Notes: generated by a model from the letters alone, not told the origin. A stretch of 64,000 nt of DNA from CBDBJK01 sp965206395 (GCA_965206395.1 CBDBJK010000036.1:1-64000), one strand, 5' to 3'; numbered from the stretch's first letter, positions 45,355-54,363 are shown. Numbers and translations are program-made.

Positions 45355-45632
45355 CAGTGGTAGTCCACGACTTCCACGTTGTACGGTCCGTCGTCTTCCC
45401 AGCGGAAGCATATTCGCCACCGGCGATTGATCCGGATGCTGTACTGGCCCGTTCGGCCGCCGTAGAGAGCCTCCAGCCTGTTGCTGGGCAATGCAGCCAG
45501 ATCTTGCAAGGACGCCGCGTTGTCCAATACTGTGAGTCGCCGCGTTGCCTGATCCGCGAAGCCATGGAAGGCTCGCACCAGCCTACCCTTAAAGAACTGC
45601 TCGGTTCTCCGGTCCTTGAAACTCCGAATCAT
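45354..45632 (-). CDS. higB: HigB-family toxin (RelE superfamily)
   Basis: 92 residues: IRSFKDRRTEQFFKGRLVRA, LQDLAALPSNRLEALYGG and QYSIRINRRWRICFRWEDDG are the helix, loop and core strands of HigB. The arginine-rich SIRINRRWRI strand carries the RNase residues. It would cut mRNA on ribosomes. First gene of the pair. Confidence 0.88.
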   Translation of the reverse strand: MIRSFKDRRTEQFFKGRLVRAFHGFADQATRRLTVLDNAASLQDLAALPSNRLEALYGGRTGQYSIRINRRWRICFRWEDDGPYNVEVVDYH

Positions 45633-46096
45633 TGTAACGCCTTACGTAAGGGATACACAAGATGTTACCACACTACGGCTTGACTTCGCCGGAAGATCGA
45701 ACTCCGAACTCCGGAAGCGCGGGTTGAAGTCCCACGTGACCTCTAGAGAAGCAACTGCCCCGACGCCACGGACCAAGGGGGACACTTCGGGTTCGGTAGC
45801 GGGATTGTCCTCGCCGGGTCGCTACAGCCAGACAAGGCACCCGTGCTGTCTTAGAGCACGCCAATACCCCTTGGACGGCGGGGGGGGCTTGAGAGTCTAC
45901 GGAGGCATCCTCGCCTACAGATCCAGAACGAACCTCAAGGTGAAGGTTCTTGATTTTATGTAGTTTGGTGGGTACAGCTTCACCCGCAGTTACGGGAGAT
46001 GGGCGGGGGCTATAGTGTTGCCTTGAGCCAGGACACACGGCCAACTGACGCCTCACAAGTGCGTGTACTACGATCTCCGGCAATGACGAGCAAGCG
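45633..46096. other. About 460 bases without a supported gene
   Basis: No recognisable coding frame. It holds a GC-rich tract with a run of G near 45890 and one copy of the att-like motif (45930-45952). Confidence 0.45.
45930..45952. other. Att-like repeated motif, copy 2
   Basis: Carries AACCTCAAGGTGAAGGTTCT. It matches copies at 29037 and 48578 at most positions and lies between the HigBA/restriction segment and the lipoprotein gene. Confidence 0.4.
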
Positions 46097-47491
46097 TCAG
46101 TTCTTCCGATTGGTGCAGCACCAGTCGAGGATGATGCCAGGTATGGACTCGACGTGCCCTGGTTGATACACGCTGGCCACCATACTTAGGTCGCGCGTAG
46201 TTCTTGGGTCGTCAGCGTGATACGTAGACACGACAATCCAGGCCCACTCGCCGTCTGGTGACAAATCCCAGTGGCCGGGCTTCCGGTACTCCGTCGACTC
46301 CCAGACCCTGTCGATCCCGCCAGTTCCCACGTGGAGGATGTCAATGAAGGGCATCCTAGCTCTCATATCCCAGCCAAAGTAAGCCAATCGAGCTCCGTTT
46401 GGAGACCAGACGGGCGCTCCCATCCTAACCGCGCTCCGCCCCGGCAAGACCTCAACTTTCAACTGGTCCAGCCGATGGTCAGCACCCAGCAGGCCTATCC
46501 CGTAGACTCGTTCATAATCCATTACCAAGAACGCAGCCGCCCCGTCGTCGCTGGGCGTGGCCGCCGCCGAAACGACTACTTGCTCCGCCAGTGTGTCGGC
46601 CTCTCTCCTCAGCCGCCGATGCAGGTCGATTGAGTTCGCCAGCTCAAGCTCTTCGCCCGTCTTCAGGTCCACCGACACGAGTCGGTTGTTCACTGGCCCA
46701 GACATAGTGTACCCGGGTCCTCTTTTCTCGATCCTCTCTATGTCCCTGGCCGAAAGCGCAAGTATCCTCTTGCCGTCCATTGACCAAGAAATGCTCTCCG
46801 CATAGCGCCCGTACATGTCGAACCAGTCCATAAGGCCGGTCGCGAGACGCCGGGGAGCGGCTTCGCCCGCAACTTCCGCCACCCAGAGGTCGAAACGGCT
46901 CTCGGCAGGGGACTCTGGGTCCCAATCGTCGCCCGGAACGAGGTAGGCAATATGGCTGCCGTCCGGGGACCAGACGTCGCAGCAACCACTGGGCACCAGC
47001 TCTGTGCGCCGCGCATTGTTCAGTCCAATGAGCAAATTGCCTACGAGGACATGTTCGGCGTCTGGGGAAGCCACAAGATAGCCGTGCCTAGGCCCACCGT
47101 CGGGGAGGTCCAGGTTCACTTCAAACTCGGCAGTCTGGGTGATCATGCTCTCGTCGATCTTCAGTCGCACGAGCTTGGAACGTCCACCGTCCATCCGCCG
47201 CAGGCCGATCACGCTTCCGTCTCTTGTCAGTGCTCCCGTCCAATAGTCGCCCGTCTTGGTCACCTGCCGTTCCCAATGCCCGGCCAACAGGCGCAGATCT
47301 CCGTCCCTCAAGATCAAGACCCATCCGGCACGAACTGGAGGAACGGTGAAGTCACGAATGCCAGCTGGGGTTGAAGCCTCATCTGAGTCTCCGAAACGAG
47401 CGCATCCGCAACCGACGATAGCCGCTGCAAGTAGCAATACGACGGACAGCACGGCAGCCCGAGTCCTCCCTCTGTATCTCGCCTTCTCCAT
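46097..47491 (-). CDS. TolB-like beta-propeller lipoprotein
   Basis: About 464 residues from ATG 47491 (GTG 47506 is possible). The N terminus is a lipoprotein signal (AAVLSVVLLLAAAIVGC). At least four PD40/WD40-like propeller blades are seen: CDVWSPDGSHIAYL, SISWSMDGKRILAL, APVWSPNGARLAYF and WDLSPDGEWAW. The protein would sit on the outer face of the membrane; propellers of this kind bind proteins or glycans. It has no operon partner; an IS5 copy lies upstream. Confidence 0.75.
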   Translation of the reverse strand: MEKARYRGRTRAAVLSVVLLLAAAIVGCGCARFGDSDEASTPAGIRDFTVPPVRAGWVLILRDGDLRLLAGHWERQVTKTGDYWTGALTRDGSVIGLRRMDGGRSKLVRLKIDESMITQTAEFEVNLDLPDGGPRHGYLVASPDAEHVLVGNLLIGLNNARRTELVPSGCCDVWSPDGSHIAYLVPGDDWDPESPAESRFDLWVAEVAGEAAPRRLATGLMDWFDMYGRYAESISWSMDGKRILALSARDIERIEKRGPGYTMSGPVNNRLVSVDLKTGEELELANSIDLHRRLRREADTLAEQVVVSAAATPSDDGAAAFLVMDYERVYGIGLLGADHRLDQLKVEVLPGRSAVRMGAPVWSPNGARLAYFGWDMRARMPFIDILHVGTGGIDRVWESTEYRKPGHWDLSPDGEWAWIVVSTYHADDPRTTRDLSMVASVYQPGHVESIPGIILDWCCTNRKN

Positions 47492-47645
47492 CGTCACACC
47501 GTCCACCCCGTGGAATCGACTGCTATACCCTCAAGGCTACTCTTGCTGAACGCCGGCTCTGCCAGATCCACCACGCTCACCGTTTCTTCCTGCGACAGAC
47601 AAGTGATGGCGACTCGGAGGAAGTGCAGGCTGGACCATCAACCTA

Positions 47646-48475
47646 GGTTGTGTTGACATTTGGTGCATAATGGATACATGTCAACGACTGAATTACGCAA
47701 TGAACAATGGTCGAAAATCCTTGAATTTCTGCGCTCATGCCCAGACCTCTACGTTGGAGAGGAGGACGATTGCAGGCGCTACGTCGAGGCCATCCTGTGG
47801 ATGGCACGAAGTGGTGCTCCTTGGAGACTGCTGCCTGAGCACTACGGTCACTGGAACAGCGTATATAAGCGCTTCGCACGCTGGTGTGAAAAGGGTGTAT
47901 GGGAACGAATGCATCAGCATTTTGTGCAAGACCCCGATATGGAGCATGTCATCATTGATAGCACTGTGATAGCACTGTGATAGCACTGTGGTTCGCGCTC
48001 ATCCCTGTGCTGCTGGAGCCTCCAAAAAAACGGTGGCCAATCGGCCCAAGCTCTTGGCCGGAGCCGAGGCGGGTTCAGTACCAAGATCCACGTGAGCGTG
48101 GATGGATTGGGCAACCCGTTGCGCTTTGAGCTCACAGCAGGTCAACGTCACGACATCACCCAGGCACAGGCATTGATAGCTGATTTCGAAACCGAGCATG
48201 TGATTGCTGATAAGGGATACGATTCGATGGATTTTCTCCAATGCATCCTGGGCAGGGGCGCGTTACCTGTGATTCCACCTCGGTCAAATCGAAAGACGCC
48301 ACGAGAGTATGATGAGTACCTTTACCGAGAGCGCCACCTTGTGGAGTGTTTCATCAACAAGATCAAGCACTACCGGCATATCTTCTCTCGCTTTGACAAG
48401 CTGTCATCGCGTTTCCTGGGATTCTTGAACTTCGTCGGTGCTCTCATATGGCTCAGATGAAATGTCAACACAACC
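47646..48475 (+). mobile_element. IS5-family (IS427-like) element, copy 2
   Basis: 830 bp with the same ends as copy 1 and CTAG context on both sides. It differs from copy 1 by two extra 11-bp units in the transposase gene and by retention of one G near the end. Confidence 0.9.
47678..48460 (+). pseudogene. IS5-family transposase, copy 2 (disrupted by 11-bp repeats)
   Basis: The frame is normal up to the first catalytic Asp (IIDSTV), then GATAGCACTGT occurs three times in tandem (47957-47989) and a stop codon ends translation at STVIAL. The C-terminal half, in the -1 frame, is complete here (DKGYDSMDF to RHLVECFINKIKHYR and ALIWLR). The net 22-base insertion would place the downstream frame correctly if the stop were absent. 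As it stands no full transposase is made. Confidence 0.85.
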
Positions 48476-48577
48476 TAGTACTCTCGAATGGTATATCAGA
48501 TCGCCATACGCTCGTCACCCCGAAGCAGTCAGCGATCAGAACACGTTCGATAGCCCCTGTAGTTAGAGTACGAGCTT

Positions 48578-48600
48578 GATCCTCAAGGTGAAGATTCTTG
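48578..48600. other. Att-like repeated motif, copy 3
   Basis: Carries TCCTCAAGGTGAAGATTCTT at the very 3' end of the serine recombinase gene, the usual place for an att site of such recombinases. Related copies lie at 29037 and 45930. Confidence 0.45.
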
Positions 48601-50214
48601 TGAACCAATTGACACGCACTCAGGGTCAGGGGACTCAGGGTCGGGAGAATCAGGGTCTGAGGAATCATCGTCGATGGGTAAAGCCAGCGTGATGTCCACG
48701 TTGTTGTCCCTGTCGATGATGACCTCTTCCACGATCATCTGGAGATAATCGTGACGTTCCTCGGGGGTCACCTCGTCCAGGCCCTGGCCGAACTCTCTCG
48801 CCCAGGTTAGAACCTCCTCCATCAGTCGCCGCTTTTCAGCTCCACTCATCTCCTGAACCAGATAATCGTCCAGCTTCGCCCTGGCGCTCTCAAGCCGCTC
48901 GGTGATGAACCTACGCTGGAGGTCGAGCTGGGCCTCGGTGATCTTCCCCGACACGAACAGCCTGATGGCGCGGTCCTCTTCCATCTGGATGCTTCGCAGG
49001 TCTCGCTCGGCTTGGGCGATCTCCTCCTCCATTCCGACGCCATCCTGAGAATCGAGGTCGGCGATACCGGCGACGATCAGATCGGGGTTCTGGAGTACCC
49101 GCTTCACCTCGCGCCATATCGGCTCCTCCAACTGCTCCGCCCGGATGTAGGGCTTCTCCCGGCAGCGCAGGCGCATACTCTGCATCCCGTTGCACATGTA
49201 GTAGCGGCGGGGAGTGGTCAGGTCGTAGGTGTAAGCCTTGCCCTTGCGAACGCTGGTGGTTGTCCAACTCGCCCTCGCATGGAAGTTGCGGCCGCACTCG
49301 CCGCATTTCAGAAGGTGCTGCAACAGGTAGACCACCTTCGTATTCCTCTTGGCTTTCGTGCCCCGCTGCTTCTTCAACTTCTGCGCCCGTTTCCAGGTCT
49401 CATCGTCGACCACCTGCGGGACCGGAATCTCAATCCAGGTGTCTTTGGGCTGGTCGTAGACCTTCATACCGTCCTCGGTAGAGACGTGGCGGTACCTTCC
49501 GTAGACCCAGGTGCCCGTGTAGGTGGCATTCCCCAGGATGTGGTGCACGCGGGACTGAAGCCATAGCATCTTGCCGGATTGCGTGGGGACCCCCTCGTCG
49601 GTCAGACGCACGGCAATCGAGTAGGACCCCATCCGCTCATCGACGTACATGCGGAAGATGCGGCGGACGACCTCCGCCTGCTCCTCAACCACCTCGAACC
49701 TGCCGTCGTCCCCGATGCGGTATCCGTAGGGGACGCCGCCGGTGGGCACCCGTCCCTGCTTGGCCGTCCCACGCTTGCCCATAGTGGACCGCTCCCGGAA
49801 GTTGTCCAGCTCGATCTTGCCGATGGCCGCCATGAGTCCGAAGGTCTTCATGTCGATGGCGTCCAACACGGCTTCCAGCCGAATCTGGTGGGCCTCGACG
49901 ACCTCCATAAGAGCGGCGGCGGGGTACATGCCCCTGCTGAGGCGGTCGGCCTTCCAGCAAACGATAGTATCGAAGCGTCCCTTTCTGGCGTCTGCCAGCA
50001 TCCGCTGGAACTCGGGTCGCTTCTTCGACCAGCCCCTGCCCACCTCCTGGTAGCGGGCGGTGATGGTCAGTCCCTTGCTCTCGCAGTAGGCTTCCATGTC
50101 GCCCGTCTGCTCGGCGATGGAGGTCTTGTCCTCCCCGTCCTGGCTCTTGTCCGAGACGCGGGCGTAGATGGCCGCCCGGTTCGCCTCCGTCTTCCTATCG
50201 GTGATTCTCGCCAT
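48583..50214 (-). CDS. Large serine recombinase (intact, second type)
   Basis: 543 residues from ATG 50214, preceded by GGAGGAGTC; the open frame extends upstream but the fold begins here. The resolvase domain has AAIYARVSDKSQDG with the catalytic Ser and VCWKADRLSRG. It is followed by the Recombinase domain (PYGYRIGDDGRFEVVEEQA), a zinc ribbon (CGECGRNF...CNGMQ...CREK), a coiled coil and an Asp/Pro-rich tail. It is only distantly related to the recombinase at 36897. The att-like motif overlaps its 3' end. Confidence 0.9.
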   Translation of the reverse strand: MARITDRKTEANRAAIYARVSDKSQDGEDKTSIAEQTGDMEAYCESKGLTITARYQEVGRGWSKKRPEFQRMLADARKGRFDTIVCWKADRLSRGMYPAAALMEVVEAHQIRLEAVLDAIDMKTFGLMAAIGKIELDNFRERSTMGKRGTAKQGRVPTGGVPYGYRIGDDGRFEVVEEQAEVVRRIFRMYVDERMGSYSIAVRLTDEGVPTQSGKMLWLQSRVHHILGNATYTGTWVYGRYRHVSTEDGMKVYDQPKDTWIEIPVPQVVDDETWKRAQKLKKQRGTKAKRNTKVVYLLQHLLKCGECGRNFHARASWTTTSVRKGKAYTYDLTTPRRYYMCNGMQSMRLRCREKPYIRAEQLEEPIWREVKRVLQNPDLIVAGIADLDSQDGVGMEEEIAQAERDLRSIQMEEDRAIRLFVSGKITEAQLDLQRRFITERLESARAKLDDYLVQEMSGAEKRRLMEEVLTWAREFGQGLDEVTPEERHDYLQMIVEEVIIDRDNNVDITLALPIDDDSSDPDSPDPESPDPECVSIGSQESSP

Positions 50215-50244
50215 GACTCCTCCTCTCTCGATTCCTCTAAAATC

Positions 50245-50276
50245 AAAAAGACCCGCCTCCTGTCGGGAGCGGGTCT
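50245..50276 (-). terminator. Intrinsic terminator upstream of the recombinase
   Basis: On the minus strand, AGACCCGC and GCGGGTCT pair around an inner CTCC/GGAG stem and are followed by TTTTTGATTTT. It faces the recombinase gene, 30 bases before its start. It would therefore stop transcription arriving from the TIR operon, or act as an attenuator. Confidence 0.6.
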
Positions 50277-50459
50277 GCGAGTAGTACAATCTATTCGCAT
50301 CACCTGTTCCTGCAGGTGGCGCCACGGCCCGGGGTGTTAGCGCACCGCCGGGTCAACTTCTGCTTCGCATTATACCCTCCGGGCCGAAGTCAGGTCAAAG
50401 CGATATGCGGTAGCTGCCTTTGCAATCCCAGTTATCCTACTAGACGCATCTTCCACCTA

Positions 50460-51218
50460 CTACAGTGACCGGGAGAGTCCGAAGTAGACCTTCTGACCAC
50501 ACGACGGGCACTTAAGAGTACATTCGGCCTCAAGACCTTTCTCCATCCACCGCAATCTCCGAAGCCTTATGTCATTGCACCATACTTTGAACTCCAGTAG
50601 TCTTGCATCCTTGGTGGGCATCACCACGTCATAATCGCCTTTGCAGGATTCATTCTCACAGGTGGCCCTCCCCGTCATCATCCGTTCTCTCAACTTGTTC
50701 CCACGTTGGAAGACCCCGCTGTTGGATTCAGACATATAGGCTGATATAAACACAAGTAGGTCCTGGATATCATCCCAGGCTTGACTAAAGTCAAAAAGGA
50801 AGAGAACGTCTACTCGCGGCACTGAGACCTTAATATCCTGTTGGATGTCCTGTAGGACGATTATTCTGCTGGTGAAATTGTTGCTCGTCCCTCCAGATGC
50901 CAAAGCAGCACCTATGAAAACGCCAATCTCGAAGCCTATCCAAGCCTGAGTCCAAAATGCCTCCGACATGGACGGACTCAGCACAACCAAGAAGATGTCG
51001 CTGTTGTTTATCTCTGTGGCGATTGTTCTGGCGTTGTCAATCGCGGGTCGAGAGAATTCGGCGCTATTCTCGAACAAGTATGGAGTGACTTGAGCGGCGC
51101 AACACACTCTAGCGGCCTCTTTAGCGATTTCCTTGTCTTTCGCTGCGTGAGAAATGAATGCTCGACGAGGGTGACGCTCCTGACACTCGCAGCATTTGTA
51201 TTCGTACTTCGGGGGCAT
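50460..51218 (-). CDS. TIR-domain protein with zinc-binding ends
   Basis: 252 residues from ATG 51218, chosen over an ATG 12 bases upstream because GGAGGT sits 5 bases before it. An N-terminal Cys cluster (CCECQERH) precedes a TIR fold: RRAFISHAAKDKEIAKEAAR, then NNSDIFLVVLSPSMSEAFW and TQAWIGFEIGVFIGA. Glu97 in FEIG occupies the position of the catalytic NADase Glu. After the fold come CENESC and CPSCGQKVYFG, a likely zinc ribbon. TIR effectors in anti-phage systems degrade NAD or make signal nucleotides on infection. It follows its partner gene by 24 bases. Confidence 0.72.
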   Translation of the reverse strand: MPPKYEYKCCECQERHPRRAFISHAAKDKEIAKEAARVCCAAQVTPYLFENSAEFSRPAIDNARTIATEINNSDIFLVVLSPSMSEAFWTQAWIGFEIGVFIGAALASGGTSNNFTSRIIVLQDIQQDIKVSVPRVDVLFLFDFSQAWDDIQDLLVFISAYMSESNSGVFQRGNKLRERMMTGRATCENESCKGDYDVVMPTKDARLLEFKVWCNDIRLRRLRWMEKGLEAECTLKCPSCGQKVYFGLSRSL

Positions 51219-51242
51219 GTGGACCTCCAATCTCGTCGGGGT

Positions 51243-51919
51243 TTACGAATCAGAATCAAAGGCATGAGCACCTTTGATGAAGCACACCCCGCCATCCATT
51301 TGCACTAACGCGACGACGTCAAAAGCGGAGAGGTCGATTCCACCCCAGATGGCGGCGGAATCGGGGTCTACCGAATCCACGACATCTACCAATAGGAGAC
51401 AGGCAAGAGCATAGTCTGAACAGTCATTGCGCCGTTTAGTCTTGTCCGCTAACGCCTTCGTCAAAGCCGCAATTATCCGGCAGTCAGTAACTTGGTTCCC
51501 GGCAGCTCTGTCAAACCTGTGTTTCTCTAGCTGCGGGGATACCCGGAGATAGCCGACCATACCTGATTCTATGCGAGTGACTTCAACGGCCCATTCCTGA
51601 TCACGAACGACCAACTCAAAGTCAGGAAAGGTGTTGCTGCCTAGAGGCTCATACCGACACTTCAAGTCGTTATGGGTGAGGCTGGTATTCGAGAGCAAGT
51701 CATTGCAGAGTGACATCATGGCGAAGTATTCCATCTTTTGTTTGCTCTCATAGACATCTCGAATAGTGAGCGCTTCACCTCCGTCATTCGCCACTGGATG
51801 CACTGCGGTGGGGTCCGAGGGGTTGTCCAACCAGATGTATAGGCCGTCGGCGGGAATGAAGTTGTGCTCGTGAAGTTGCACGTTGAAGGCAAACACGTCA
51901 TTTGCATGACGAACACTTA
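51243..51919 (-). CDS. Unknown protein with PD-(D/E)XK-like motif, partner of the TIR protein
   Basis: At least 225 residues, no family recognised. The centre reads NTFPDFELVVRDQEWAVEVT, i.e. a PD-x(n)-E-x-T pattern close to the PD-(D/E)XK nuclease core, followed by a helix-rich half (DCRIIAALTKALADKTKRRN) and a final beta hairpin (DVVALVQMDGGVCF). The open frame extends upstream to 51974, but those 18 codons come from an IS terminus, so the native 5' end may be lost; GTG at VFAFNVQ is a possible start. It could be the sensor or nuclease of a two-gene TIR system. Confidence 0.55.
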
Positions 51920-51937
51920 GAGCGTCTAACAAAACCA

Positions 51938-52734
51938 TTATTGGAACAGAAAGCGAGAGCAGATGATGGCACAACCTATGGCCAAGAAAGCCTCATGTAT
52001 GTCTGCCCTGCGCTCATATCGAACCCGTAAGCGTCGGAACTGATGAAGCCAACTCAGGCTTCTCTCAACCACCCATCTATGCACACCCAACCCGCTGCCA
52101 TGCGGCTCACCTCGCTTGGCCAGCAGCGGCCAGATATGTCGCTTCTTCAACTCCTTGCGAACAGGCTCAGAGTCATACCCTCTGTCTCCCTGCGCCTGAA
52201 GAGGACGCTTGCGAGGCCTGCCTCGCTTGCCCTTGACAGCAGGTATGGCATCCACCAACTCAAGGGCTTGGGTGACATCGTGAGCGTTCGCGCCAGTCAA
52301 CCTGACCGCCAGTGGAATGCCCTGGGCATCGGTTATGATATGATGCTTGCTACCCGCCTTCGCCCTGTCCGTGGGGTTGGGGCCTGTTTTCTGCCCCCAA
52401 AAACTGCTCGCACTGAAGCACTGTCCAGCACTGCGCGAGTCCAGTCTATGCGCTCAGCTGCTTGCAGGCGCTCAAGGCATACCAAGTGGATGCGCTCCCA
52501 GACTCCCGACTGGTGCCAATCTCTGAGGCGCCTCCAGCAGGTCATCCCACTGCCACAGTCCATCTCCTTGGGTAGGTCTTCCCAGCCAATGCCTGTCTTT
52601 AGCACGAACAGTATCCCACTTAGGACCTGTCTGTCAGGTATCCTGGGCCTTCCTCCTTTCGGCTTCGGTGGTTGTGGCGGCAGTAAAGGTTGCACCAGTT
52701 CCCAGAATTCATCGCTTACAAGGGGCTTAGACAT
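51938..52734 (-). CDS. IS5-family transposase in two overlapping frames (programmed -1 frameshift)
   Basis: Frame 1 (52734-52333) holds DUF4096 (VSDEFWELVQPLLPPQPPKP) and the first Asp in RAVLDSASVRAVFGG. Frame 2, shifted by -1, begins near the TTTTTGGGGGC run (about 52410) and reads GQKTGPNPTDRAKAGSKHHI, MTGANAHDVTQALELV and DRGYDSEPVR, ending HRWVVERSLSWLHQFRRLRV. All three catalytic residues are covered when the frames are joined, as in IS427-group elements. No other damage is visible. Confidence 0.8.
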
Positions 52735-52783
52735 TAGGTCATCCTCCTCCAGAGAATGTCCAGATTCTAACCCCTTTTATTAG

Positions 52784-53977
52784 GGAACCTCTGAACAACT
52801 CAGCGCAAGCGTGGATGGGCAGAGTGGTTCCGTTCTTTGGAGATGTTCAGGCATCTTTGTGACGTTCCAGGTCGTGGTTGAGGCGTTCAGACCGTGTCTG
52901 TTGTGGCCTCGAAGCGGCTTTTCGGAGCCATCGCGGCTCCCCGGCCGTGATTTGCTCACTGCGCCCCTCTCATGCCGCCAGACGGCGCTCTGCCGTCATC
53001 AAGTTGGCCAGCCCCAGTAGCAATGCCAGCCGTTGCGCGTTCTTAGCCAACCCTCGGTAGCGCACCTTGGCGTAGCCAAAGCGCCGCTTCACGTACAGGA
53101 ACGGATGCTCCACTTTCGCTCTGACCGACGCTTTGCGCTTCTCCGCCAACGCCTCGTGGCTGCCAGGCTCCAGGTGCCGTCGCCGGCCGGGCCTCATCGC
53201 CACTCGCCACTCCACATCCAACTCTCGATTCTCCAACCGCTTGTCCACTCCCTGATACCCCGCATCCCCCCACACTCGTTTCTCTCCACCGTGCAGCAAT
53301 CGGTGCGCTTCTGTCACATCATGCACGTTAGCTGGCGTCGTAGTCATGCTGTGTACCACTCCCGTCTCAGCGTCAGCGCCTACGTGTACTTTCATCCCGA
53401 AGCGCCACTCGTTCCCCTTCTTCGTCTGGTGCATCTCAGGGTCTCGCTCACCCGCACGATTCTTCGTCGATGACGGCGCCTCTATGATGCTCGCGTCCAC
53501 GATCGTCCCCTCCCGAAGCCGCAGTCCCTGGGACTCCAGATGACGGTTTATCTCCTCGAACAGACTCTGCCCCAACTCATGCTCTTCCAGCAGATGGCGG
53601 AAGTTCAGAATCGTCGTCTCGTCCGGCAGCGGGCCCGACAGCTTCAACCCTACGAACCGTCTCACCGACTCGACCTCGTAGAGCATGTCCTCCATACCAG
53701 GATCGCTCAAGTTGTAGAACAACTGCACGCAGTGTATCCGCACCATCGCCGACAACTCATATGGTCGACGGCCTCGGCCCGCCTTGGGATAGAACGGACG
53801 GATGCGCTCTTCCATCTGTTCCCACGGGATCAGAGCATCCATGCGCTCCAGGAATATCTCCCGGCGGGTCTTGCGCTTCTTGCTCTCGTATTCCAAGTCC
53901 GCAAATGTTGGCTGGTCCATCAATTATCTCCCCGAACACAGTGCTATTCTCTATGCTACTACTTGTTCAGAGTATCC
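52784..53977 (-). mobile_element. IS5-family element (ISL2/IS5 type), copy A
   Basis: 1194 bp with ends GGAACCTCTGAACAA and TTGTTCAGAGTATCC. The flanks are TTAG (left) and CTAG (right), both fitting the YTAR target of IS5 but differing by one base. It sits inside the right inverted repeat of another IS. A related copy is at 61057-62253. Confidence 0.8.
52970..53920 (-). CDS. IS5-family transposase (copy A)
   Basis: 316 residues from ATG 53920. The N-terminal DUF772 region (MVRIHCVQLFYNLSDPGMED) and DDE core are complete. Catalytic residues are in GTIVDASIIEAPSSTKN, KRVWGDAGYQGVDKR and KASVRAKVEHPFLYVKRRFG. It is about 85-90% identical in appearance to the transposase at 61226-62176. It appears intact. 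Confidence 0.93.
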   Translation of the reverse strand: MDQPTFADLEYESKKRKTRREIFLERMDALIPWEQMEERIRPFYPKAGRGRRPYELSAMVRIHCVQLFYNLSDPGMEDMLYEVESVRRFVGLKLSGPLPDETTILNFRHLLEEHELGQSLFEEINRHLESQGLRLREGTIVDASIIEAPSSTKNRAGERDPEMHQTKKGNEWRFGMKVHVGADAETGVVHSMTTTPANVHDVTEAHRLLHGGEKRVWGDAGYQGVDKRLENRELDVEWRVAMRPGRRRHLEPGSHEALAEKRKASVRAKVEHPFLYVKRRFGYAKVRYRGLAKNAQRLALLLGLANLMTAERRLAA

Positions 53978-54084
53978 CTAGACGATTCTGCCCCGATTAG
54001 TCAGAAAGGGGGTATTGCCGACCTTTGAAGGATGCTTCGGTAGTCTAAAGAAGACGACTCTGGAATCCAAGGAGGAGCAGAAAA

Positions 54085-54363
54085 ATGAGAAACTCGTTTC
54101 TTTAAAAGCTCAATAATCGTAGCCGTGCTCGCGAGCGGTTTTTCGCGGGCCAGACAGATGCGCAGGTCTTTGCCGAGGGGCCGAACGGCAATGGCCCCGA
54201 AGTCCGCATTGGTGAGGATGGTATGCCCTGGGCGGACGCCATGAGGAATGGAATGATCAAGCCAGTCGGCGCGGATGACGGCATGACCGGCGCGGCGAAG
54301 ATGTTCTACGACGAGCAGGTAGCCAAGACCCCGACCTCAAAGGGTTTAAGCTGGTAGACACTA
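54085..54363 (+). pseudogene. Secreted protein of unknown function, 5' part of a gene split by three ISs
   Basis: After AAGGAGG, ATG 54085 begins MRNSFL. With two compensating one-base changes the next codons read SSIIVAVLASGFFAGQTDAQ, a signal peptide. The mature part is VFAEGPNGNGPEVRIGEDGM, AMRNGMIKPVGADDGMTGAA and KMFYDEQVAKTP. Another frame then reads DLKGFKLVDTRLSPDVPD across the IS cluster into the fragment at 57687. The gene has no recognised family. The insertion point is TA at 54362-54363. Confidence 0.5.

Larger units (their letters stand above)
51920..53988 (-). mobile_element. IS5-family (IS427-like) element with a nested IS5 insertion in its end
   Basis: The left end is GAGCGTCTAACAAAACC. 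The matching right end is split: CCCCTTTTATTAG at 52771-52783 and TAGACGATTC at 53979-53988, with a different IS5 element between. Rejoined, the right end reads inward as GAATCGTCTAATAAAAGGGG, a good inverted repeat. It carries one transposase gene in two frames. Confidence 0.65.
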
